Assembly: GCF_030816915.1 (NCBI RefSeq) | Contig: NZ_JAUSYN010000002.1 | Span: forward strand, 2,493,501 to 2,557,500 | Direction of reading: 5' to 3' | Length of the DNA: 64,000 nucleotides | DNA from: Streptomyces sp. B3I8 | Lineage (GTDB): Bacteria > Actinomycetota > Actinomycetes > Streptomycetales > Streptomycetaceae | In this document: positions 58,254-64,000 of the stretch, piece by piece | Position numbering within the stretch: the first letter of the stretch is position 1 | How the letters are laid out: each line of letters opens with the position of its first letter | The notes under the pieces: generated by a model | Told to the model about the DNA's origin: nothing | The model's database searches: none | Seen by the model: the letters and a program-made list of their open reading frames with translations, nothing else | Made by a program: the position numbers and the translations under genes

Positions 58254-58565
58254 CTACGCGGTCGCCGCGAGGGCGCGTCCGGGTGCCCGGGGCCGGGTAC
58301 GGCCGGAGGCGTCGGGGTCCCGCTGCGGCAGGAACGCCGTACGGTGCGCGCGGTCGCGCAGGGCCGTACGCACCCGGGTGGGCGGCACGGCGGGCACGCA
58401 GCGTGCGGCGAGGACCGCGCAGGTGACGAGCGCGGCACCCACTGCGGCGAGGGCGGCGGCGGCGGGCAGCCCGCCGGCGTCGAGCACGGCGGCCTGGAGG
58501 AGCACGAGGAACAGCGGGAACAGCAGCGCGGCGACGGGCCGCAGACGCGCACGGGTGCCGGACAT
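58254..58565 (-). CDS. Small membrane protein upstream of the YidC paralogue
   Basis: A 103-aa protein with two hydrophobic segments (PVAALLFPLFLVLLQAAVL and AAALAAVGAALVTCAVLAA) and a basic cytoplasmic tail. It resembles the small uncharacterised membrane proteins found beside second yidC genes in streptomycetes. GGAAGGGGGG 7 bp before ATG 58565 supports the start. It lies 113 bp upstream of the YidC paralogue gene; a role as its partner is inference. Confidence 0.72.
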   Translation of the reverse strand: MSGTRARLRPVAALLFPLFLVLLQAAVLDAGGLPAAAALAAVGAALVTCAVLAARCVPAVPPTRVRTALRDRAHRTAFLPQRDPDASGRTRPRAPGRALAATA

Positions 58566-58620
58566 CACCAGGCCCCCCTTCCCCGTGCCGTTGCTCGTTC
58601 CGCTGTTCGCCTGCCCTTCG

Positions 58621-59172
58621 TTATACCCGATCGCCGGCCGGTGCGGGCTCCGTCACGACGGGGTCCAGGAGCCGTCGGGGGCGGAGCAGGATGCGGCTGA
58701 TGGGGTCGGCGGGGTCGGTGTCGATGCCCGGGCCCGGCAGCATCTCGACGTCCTCGACGGGTACGACGACCGCGCAGGCGGGACACTCGCCGTACGGGCC
58801 GAGTTCCTGGTCCGTGCCGCACACGGCGTGCCGGAAGACGCGCCGCTGGATCATCGTGACGTGCTGCCGCCCCCACAGGCCGAGCGCCCGCAGCGTGGGC
58901 CACAGCGCGAGGCCGCGCGCGGTGAGCACGTACTCGTCGCGCGGCGGCGACTCCTGGTACCGCCGCTTCTCGAGGATGCCGTGGGCGGTCAGTGTCTGCA
59001 GCCGCGTGGCGAGGACGGCGCGCGGGATGCCGAGGTGGACGAGGAAGTCGTTGTACCGCCGCACGCCGAAGAACGCGTCGCGCAGGAGAAGCAGCGTCCA
59101 CCGCTCACCGACGACCTCCAGCGCCGCGGCGATGGAGCAGTCCTGCGACGCGTAGTCCTTGCCCAGTGCCAT
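58621..59172 (-). CDS. HxlR-family transcriptional regulator
   Basis: A 183-aa winged-helix regulator. CSIAAALEVVGERWTLLLLR with the early Cys, YNDFLVHLGIPRAVLATRL and LTAHGILEKRRYQE give the HxlR domain; the C-terminal part has a CGTDQELGPYGECPAC stretch with three cysteines that may bind metal or sense oxidants. It is divergent from an MFS exporter gene across a region with two GTTCG-N5/6-GAAC sites. Likely represses the exporter. ATG at 59172. Confidence 0.88.
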   Translation of the reverse strand: MALGKDYASQDCSIAAALEVVGERWTLLLLRDAFFGVRRYNDFLVHLGIPRAVLATRLQTLTAHGILEKRRYQESPPRDEYVLTARGLALWPTLRALGLWGRQHVTMIQRRVFRHAVCGTDQELGPYGECPACAVVVPVEDVEMLPGPGIDTDPADPISRILLRPRRLLDPVVTEPAPAGDRV

Positions 59173-59203
59173 GCCCCCACTGTAACCACCTTTTCCCCTT
59201 GTT

Positions 59204-59263
59204 GGTTCGATGAACGAACCGACCCGTGCTAGGGTTGCGGGCATTGAAGGTTCGCTCATTGAA
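59204..59263. promoter_or_regulatory. Paired operator-like dyads between HxlR and MFS genes
   Basis: GGTTCG-ATGAA-CGAACC (59204-59220) is a perfect dyad; GGTTCG-CTCATT-GAAC (59249-59264) is a second, weaker one 45 bp away. Both fit the divergent promoter region. Confidence 0.7.
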
Positions 59264-59304
59264 CTTACTCACTTCTCCACCCGGGCTCACTTCTCCACCC
59301 GGGC
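59263..59304 (+). repeat. 18-bp tandem duplication in the MFS leader
   Basis: CACTTCTCCACCCGGGC occurs twice in direct tandem, upstream of the MFS start codon. Confidence 0.7.
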
Positions 59305-59356
59305 CGGGGGGACGCCCCGACCGACCCACGCACCCGACCTCCAAGGACAGGCCTTC

Positions 59357-60775
59357 ATGCCCCAGTTGGACCGCCCCGCGTCCGGCGCGGTGGACCAGGC
59401 GTCCGCCCCCGCCGTTCCCGCTCCCCGCACACCTCCCGCCGCCGAGGCCCCCGCCGCCCCTCGCCCGACAGCCACCCTGGCCCTGACCAGCGCCGCCACC
59501 GCCGTCGCGCTGATGACGTACACCACGCCGCTGGTGACGCTGCCCGACACCGCGGCCGCCCTGCACACCTCCCTGTCGGCGCAGGCGTGGCTGCTCAACG
59601 GCACCCCGCTGGGGCTCGCCGCGCTGCTGCTGGTCGCGGGGAGCCTGGCCGACGACTACGGTCGCCGCCGGGTCTTCCTGGCCGGCACCCTCGCCCTCGG
59701 CATCACCACCGCGCTGGGCGCGTTCGCCGGTTCCACCTGGCTGTTCACACTGGCCCGCGTGGCCCAGGGTGCGGCCAGCGCCGCCCTGCTGGCGAGCAGC
59801 CTCGGCCTCCTCGTCCACGCCTTCCCGACCCCGCGCGAACGGCTGCACGCGACGGGCGTGTGGGGCGCGTTCGTCAGCGGCGGCATCGCACTGGGCCCGC
59901 TGCTCGCCGGAGTGCTGCCCGGCTGGCGGCTCGTCTACGGCGTCCTCGGCGCCGCCGCGCTGGTGATCGCCGCCCTCGGCCCCCGGACACTCACCGAGTC
60001 CCGCGCCCCGCGCGGCGGCCGCCCTGACCTGCCCGGCGCCGCCGTCTTCAGCCTCGCCCTGGTCGCCCTGGTCGCCGCGCTCACCCTGGGCCGCGACGGC
60101 TGGCTGCGCGCACCGGTGTGGCTGCTGCTGGCCGCGACGGTCGTACTGCTCACCGCCTTCGCCCTGATCGAACGCCGTTCCCGCAAGCCGATGATCGACC
60201 TGTCCCTGCTGCGCCGGCCGCGCTTCCTCGGCTCGTCGGCGGCCGGGCTGTTCACGGGCCTGTCGGTGATCGGCATGTTCAGCTACCTGCCCGCACTGCT
60301 CCAGCGGGGCCTGGGCCTGTCGGTGCTGGACTCGGCGTGGCTGATCCTGCTCTGGTCCGGGCTGTCGTTCGCGGTCGCGCTCCAGGCGAAGCGGCTCTCG
60401 GGCCGGATCGCCGCGCGCCACCAGCTCGCCCTCGGCTTCGTGCTGCACGCGGTCGGCGTCCTGACCATGCTGGGCGCGTTCGGCGCGGGCTCCTGGACCC
60501 GGCTGCTGCCCGGCCTGGTGGTGAGCGGCGTGGGCAGCGGGCTGCTCAACGCCGCGCTCCCGCTCGTCTCGGTCGACTCGGTCCCCCCGGACCGCGCGGC
60601 GATGGGCTCGGGCGCCCAGCAGACGTGCCGCTACATCGGCTCCTGCGCGGGCGTCGCGCTGACCATCGCCCTGGTCACCTCGTCGGGTTCGCTGCCCCAC
60701 GGGGCGGACGTGGCGATGCTGGTCTCGGTGGTCCTGGCGGGCGCGGGCGCGGCAACGGTGGCGACGCTGAAGTAG
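59357..60775 (+). CDS. MFS efflux transporter (DHA family)
   Basis: A 472-aa drug:H+ antiporter-like exporter. After a Pro/Ala tail of about 40 residues it has about 14 predicted helices. Motif A is GSLADDYGRRRVFLAG, motif B LARVAQGAASAALLASS and motif C GVWGAFVSGGIALGPLLAG. Its divergent HxlR regulator suggests induction by a toxic compound. ATG 59357 with AAGGA upstream is chosen; an upstream in-frame ATG at 59210 lies inside the operator dyad and is unlikely. Confidence 0.9.
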   Translation: MPQLDRPASGAVDQASAPAVPAPRTPPAAEAPAAPRPTATLALTSAATAVALMTYTTPLVTLPDTAAALHTSLSAQAWLLNGTPLGLAALLLVAGSLADDYGRRRVFLAGTLALGITTALGAFAGSTWLFTLARVAQGAASAALLASSLGLLVHAFPTPRERLHATGVWGAFVSGGIALGPLLAGVLPGWRLVYGVLGAAALVIAALGPRTLTESRAPRGGRPDLPGAAVFSLALVALVAALTLGRDGWLRAPVWLLLAATVVLLTAFALIERRSRKPMIDLSLLRRPRFLGSSAAGLFTGLSVIGMFSYLPALLQRGLGLSVLDSAWLILLWSGLSFAVALQAKRLSGRIAARHQLALGFVLHAVGVLTMLGAFGAGSWTRLLPGLVVSGVGSGLLNAALPLVSVDSVPPDRAAMGSGAQQTCRYIGSCAGVALTIALVTSSGSLPHGADVAMLVSVVLAGAGAATVATLK

Positions 60776-60776
60776 G

Positions 60777-60963
60777 GCGCGCGTGTGGGGGCGCCCCCCG
60801 AAGGGGCGCGGGGAACTGCGCGATCAACCACGACGCACCCGCACCGCACCCGCACCCGCCGAGGCAAAAACCCCCGAGCTGGAAGGCGCTTCCCACTCCC
60901 CCGCCCCATAGGCGCCCCCGGGACCAAGGGGCGGAGCCCCGTGTACGGCAAGGAGAGGGAGGC
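60777..60963. repeat. Dispersed GC-rich intergenic repeat, copy R6
   Basis: Starts with GCGCCCCCCGAAGGGGCGC, then GCGCGGGGAACTGCGCGATC, a degenerate middle, and the hairpin AAGGGGCGGAGCCCCGTG. It separates the MFS and SEC-C genes. Confidence 0.75.
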
Positions 60964-61011
60964 CACCCCACCCCCCTCTCCAATGTCACCCCCCGGCAGT
61001 ACCGTGTCCGC

Positions 61012-62028
61012 ATGCGCCCCGACACGCCTGCCGAGAACGTCGACCACCCCGCGGAGGCGGCCCGCCTGGAGCGGACCGCCGGTCTGTACCCCGAGGACGC
61101 GGAGGCCCTGCTGCTGCAGGCAGCCGCCCACCGGGAACTGTCCGGCGACCGCCCCGGCGCCACCGCGCTCTACGACCGCCTGCTCGCCTCCTCCCACCCC
61201 CTGGAGAACCCCCACCTCGTACGCGCCCTGAAGGCGTCGAACCTGTGGGAGTACGGCCACGAGGCCGAGGCCCGCGCCATCATCGACGGCGTCCGCGCCG
61301 CCGCCCCGCGCGACCCGGCCGCGTGGGTGATCGTCGCGGAGTCCCTGGAGCAGCACGACGAACTGGAAGCGGCGCAGGAGACGTTCACCGAGGGCGCCAC
61401 CCTGCTGATCGCGCGGGAGGCGGAGCCCCCGCAGTCCGCGCACCCCCTCCTCTTCGGCCGCCACCGGGTGCGCCGCATGCTGGGCGCGGCGCACGACGAG
61501 TGGGACCTGCTGGCGGACACCCTGCACGACCTCCCGGTCTCCCTCGACGAGCTGCACGACCCCAAGCGGGTCTGGTCGCTCGGCTCGGACAACCCGGCGG
61601 AGCTGGAGGCGGAGATCTCCCGCCTGCGCGCGGAACTGGGCGCGTACCGCCAGGCGTTGTCCCGCCCGTTCCCGGTGGCGGTCCTGCACTGGCCGAAGGA
61701 GGAGCTGACGGAACTCCTCGCGGCGTACCCGGCGCTGGCGGCGGAGTACCCCTCGCACGAGGAGCACCTGGCGACGACAGAGCGCTCGCTGCGCGAACTG
61801 GCGTCCTCCGGCACCCCCAACCTGGGCATCGTCCGGGGCACGGTCCCCTCCTACGAGGCGTTCGCGGCCTCCGAGGCGTCCTCCCCGTCGGACCCGGCCC
61901 TGCTCCCCCAGTACGCGACGACCCTGGCGGCCCGCGGCCGGGCCACGGAGTGGCCCCCGCAGCGCGGCACCACCTGCTGGTGCGCCTCGGACACCCCGTA
62001 CGAGACCTGCCACGGGGCCAATGCGTAA
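61012..62028 (+). CDS. TPR-like protein with C-terminal SEC-C zinc motif
   Basis: A 338-aa soluble protein. The N-terminal half is helical and TPR-like (RLERTAGLYPEDAEALLLQA, PAAWVIVAESLEQHDELEAA); the extreme C-terminus TTCWCASDTPYETCHGANA is a SEC-C zinc motif (CxC-x8-CH). Such proteins are widespread in actinobacteria with unknown function; the motif suggests contact with SecA-like or nucleic-acid partners. ATG 61012 lacks a strong ribosome binding site. Confidence 0.82.
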   Translation: MRPDTPAENVDHPAEAARLERTAGLYPEDAEALLLQAAAHRELSGDRPGATALYDRLLASSHPLENPHLVRALKASNLWEYGHEAEARAIIDGVRAAAPRDPAAWVIVAESLEQHDELEAAQETFTEGATLLIAREAEPPQSAHPLLFGRHRVRRMLGAAHDEWDLLADTLHDLPVSLDELHDPKRVWSLGSDNPAELEAEISRLRAELGAYRQALSRPFPVAVLHWPKEELTELLAAYPALAAEYPSHEEHLATTERSLRELASSGTPNLGIVRGTVPSYEAFAASEASSPSDPALLPQYATTLAARGRATEWPPQRGTTCWCASDTPYETCHGANA

Positions 62029-62097
62029 GGGCCGGACCGACGCGGCACAACACCGAACGGGAAGGGCCGGAGGGAGGGAGAGAGAAGGAGGCCGGGC

Positions 62098-62562
62098 GTG
62101 AGCCTCCCCTGCCTGTCCGCCTCCCTCCTCCTCGCCGCACTGTGGACAGCGATCGGCGCCCACGGCACCCGCGCCACCCTGCGCGCCCGCCGCTCCCTGC
62201 GCCTGCTCGGCGTCCCCGGCATACGCACGCGGGGCGAGGTGGCCAACGACGCCCGCCGGGTGGGCCCGTCGTACCACCCGCCACAGATCCGCTACGAGGC
62301 CCCGCCGCCGGACCGTCCCGGCGCCCCCGCGACCCACACCTACCGCGAGGTCCCCCTCAACCACGCCTCCCCGCACGCCCTGCACCGCGGCACCCGCGTA
62401 CACCTCCGCTACGACCCGAGGGACCCCCGTCGCGCGGTGGTCGTCCGGACGGCGAAGGCGTACTCGCCCACGACGAACCTGGTGTGGTGCGCGGCGTTCA
62501 CGACGTTCGGGGTGGCCGTAGGCGTGCTCACACTCCTCCACGCGACCCTCGGCACCCCCTGA
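62098..62562 (+). CDS. DUF3592-like membrane protein
   Basis: A 154-aa protein with hydrophobic segments at both ends (LSASLLLAALWTAIG and LVWCAAFTTFGVAVGVLTLL) and a soluble middle of beta character (VHLRYDPRDPRRAVVVRTA) typical of DUF3592-like proteins. AAGGAGG 7 bp before GTG 62098 is decisive. Function unknown. Confidence 0.78.
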   Translation: MSLPCLSASLLLAALWTAIGAHGTRATLRARRSLRLLGVPGIRTRGEVANDARRVGPSYHPPQIRYEAPPPDRPGAPATHTYREVPLNHASPHALHRGTRVHLRYDPRDPRRAVVVRTAKAYSPTTNLVWCAAFTTFGVAVGVLTLLHATLGTP

Positions 62563-62703
62563 AACCGACCTGCCCGACCTGACCAACCGCAACCGCGCCG
62601 TCTGCCCATGGCCCCAACAGGGCGCACGCTCCCGCCCGTTGAGCCCATGCGTACGGAGTACGCTTTATGAAATCCGTACCCCCACCGTTGTACGGTCGCC
62701 CGC

Positions 62704-63612
62704 ATGGAAACACGAGACACGACGGCCGCCCCGAGCGGCGACGCCCAGGACCTGCCGAGCAACCGGGGCCGCTGGGGCGAGGACGACGAACGCGGCACGC
62801 TCAACCTGATCACCGACGAGGCCCGGGCCAGAGGCGCCGCGGAGGTCCGCACGGGCCGTACGGTCTCACTGGCGGTGCCGATCCGGCCGACCCCGCTCCT
62901 CAGCGGCCCGTTCGCGCCCTCCACCCAGGACGCCTCCCCGGTCCAGCAGGTGCTGGTGTACACCGGCTCCCCCGCGATGGCGACGGCCGAGATCATGATC
63001 GTCACCAACCACCACCCCCGCTCGACGCACCTCGACGCACTGGCGCACATGCCGCGCGACGGCCAGGTCTACCCGGGGCGCCCCCTGGCCGAGAGCGTGA
63101 CGCCGGCCGGTGCGCGGCACGGCTCCACCACGGCGTTCGCCGACGGGATCGCCACCCGCGGCGTCCTGCTCGACCTGGCGGCCGACGGCCCGCTGCCCAG
63201 CGGCCACGCGGTCACCTCCCGCGATCTCGACGCCGCCGAGGAGCGCCAGGGCGTACGGCTGGAACCGGGAGACGCCCTGGTGGTGCACTGCGGCTGGGAC
63301 ATGACACCCGATCCCGCCCGCCCGATGCCCGGCATGAGCCTGGACGCCGTGCGCTGGATGCACGCACGCGGCGTCTCCCTCTACGCCGGCGACATCGGCG
63401 ACGCGCACCCCGCGCTGGACCCCGCCTGCCCCGCCCCGCTGCACGGAGTCGGCCTGCCCCTGCTGGGCATGCCCCTGATCGACGCCGCCGAGGTGGACGA
63501 ACTCGCCGCCACCTGCGCGGAACTGGGCCGCTACGCCTTCCTCCTCACGGTCGCGCCCCCGCGCATCCACGGCCTGACCGGCGTACCGGTGAACCCGCTC
63601 GCGGTCTTCTGA
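62704..63612 (+). CDS. Cyclase-family metal-dependent hydrolase (kynurenine-formamidase-like)
   Basis: A 302-aa protein of the PF04199 cyclase family. The metal motif normally HxGTHxDxxxH reads NHHPRSTHLDALAHM, with the first part altered but THxDxxxH kept. WGEDDERGTLNLIT and GDALVVHCGWDM are also typical. It may hydrolyse an amide, lactone or isatin-like substrate. ATG 62704 follows dyads GTACGG...CCGTAC in the spacer. The divergent or convergent LysR gene downstream (63644) ends toward it. Confidence 0.85.
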   Translation: METRDTTAAPSGDAQDLPSNRGRWGEDDERGTLNLITDEARARGAAEVRTGRTVSLAVPIRPTPLLSGPFAPSTQDASPVQQVLVYTGSPAMATAEIMIVTNHHPRSTHLDALAHMPRDGQVYPGRPLAESVTPAGARHGSTTAFADGIATRGVLLDLAADGPLPSGHAVTSRDLDAAEERQGVRLEPGDALVVHCGWDMTPDPARPMPGMSLDAVRWMHARGVSLYAGDIGDAHPALDPACPAPLHGVGLPLLGMPLIDAAEVDELAATCAELGRYAFLLTVAPPRIHGLTGVPVNPLAVF

Positions 63613-63643
63613 AACCCCGCGCCCGCACCCCCCTGACCACCAC

Positions 63644-64000
63644 TCAGCCCGCCACACCGCCCGCCGCTCCGCCCGCCACTCCCCCCGGCTCGGCGGCAAG
63701 AGCCCGAACCGCACCGTGCACACGCTCGCGGAGCCACCGCGAGGCCGGGTCCTCGTCGACGCGGCGGTGCCAGCGGAGTTGGACGTCGGCGGCGGGAAGG
63801 TCGAAGGGCACCTCGTGGAGGCGCAGCGGAACGCCCCGTTGCACCAGGTGGGCGGCCGTGATCCGCGGCACGAGGCAGATGAAGTCGCCCTCCAGGGCCA
63901 TGAGGGCGCCGACGGCGTAGGAGGGGACGACCGCCGCGACGCGGCGGGCACGCCCCGCCCGCTCCAGCGCGTCGTCGAGCGGCCCCCGGGCGAGGCCGCG
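63644..64000 (-). CDS. LysR-family regulator, C-terminal part (5' end beyond window)
   Basis: The last 118 codons of a LysR-type regulator's effector domain: RVAAVVPSYAVGALMALEGD, FICLVPRITAAHLVQRGVPL and LRLHEVPFDLPAADVQLRWH, followed by an Ala/Gly-rich tail to the TGA at 63644. The helix-turn-helix lies outside the window. It converges on the cyclase gene. Confidence 0.85.
   Translation of the reverse strand, partial: RGLARGPLDDALERAGRARRVAAVVPSYAVGALMALEGDFICLVPRITAAHLVQRGVPLRLHEVPFDLPAADVQLRWHRRVDEDPASRWLRERVHGAVRALAAEPGGVAGGAAGGVAG

Noticed and set aside
59210..59356. Upstream ATG extending the MFS gene
   Set aside because: It lies in the operator dyad, encodes a tandem-duplicated leader without a ribosome binding site, and ATG 59357 has one.

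Overview
The window is high-GC chromosomal DNA from an actinomycete, almost certainly a Streptomyces. The evidence is an adpA gene with an in-frame TTA (bldA-dependent) leucine codon next to orn and tRNA-His, a PAS-GGDEF-EAL protein of the CdgA type, a CebR/cebEFG/bglC-type cellobiose locus with CebR boxes, three tRNA-Lys(CTT) genes, GTG/TTG starts and strong AGGAGG ribosome binding sites. The adpA-orn order and the cdgA-like gene match, from memory, the SCO279x-SCO28xx part of the S. coelicolor core chromosome. About 58 protein genes and 4 tRNAs are supported. No rRNA, CRISPR array, intact prophage or transposase was seen.

Layout. 1-9.9 kb: amidohydrolase (cut by the window edge), Tat-exported purple acid phosphatase, glmS, a membrane protein, a universal stress protein, adpA, orn and tRNA-His. 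10.1-10.8 kb: a phage-lysin-like amidase directly downstream of the tRNA. 10.9-21 kb: a cellobiose/cello-oligosaccharide island with one ABC importer (cebEFG), two closely related family 1 glycosidases and two closely related LacI repressors; four CebR-type operators mark its promoters. 21-25.8 kb: CBM2-GH18 chitinase with a DasR-like site, an OmpR-type two-component system and a divergent membrane-anchored protein. 25.9-31 kb: spermidine-synthase-like methyltransferase-fold protein, a small primase-polymerase-like protein, an HTH-TPR regulator, a histidine phosphatase and a PAP2 lipid phosphatase/transferase.

31-35.2 kb holds an overlapping three-gene operon: a Cas4/RecB-like PD-(D/E)XK nuclease with a predicted Fe-S cysteine set, a protein I do not recognise, and an SF1 (Upf1/Dna2-like) helicase. 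It looks like a Dna2- or TM0106-type nuclease-helicase split into three polypeptides and is the most interesting candidate system in the window. 35.5-41 kb: two small conserved proteins, tRNA-Lys, a secreted M6-type metalloprotease and cdgA. 41-47.4 kb: luciferase-like monooxygenase, a EutA/maleate-isomerase-like protein lacking the usual cysteines, the ehuBCDA ectoine/amino-acid importer and an IclR regulator. 47.5-55 kb: two more tRNA-Lys genes, a membrane protein, an epimerase under a large perfect inverted repeat, an oxidoreductase/TetR pair with a tandem operator, aldo-keto reductase, MmyB-like regulator, and a class F sortase with a small surface protein. 55-64 kb: HAD phosphatase, Gfo/Idh oxidoreductase, YidC paralogue, HxlR/MFS divergent pair, SEC-C protein, DUF3592-like protein, cyclase and a truncated LysR gene.

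At a larger scale, the spacers carry at least six copies of a GC-rich intergenic repeat, a second shorter hairpin repeat, and many short in-frame tandem expansions (12-15 bp units) at protein termini. Starts were chosen by ribosome binding sites and family length; functions are read from visible motifs only.
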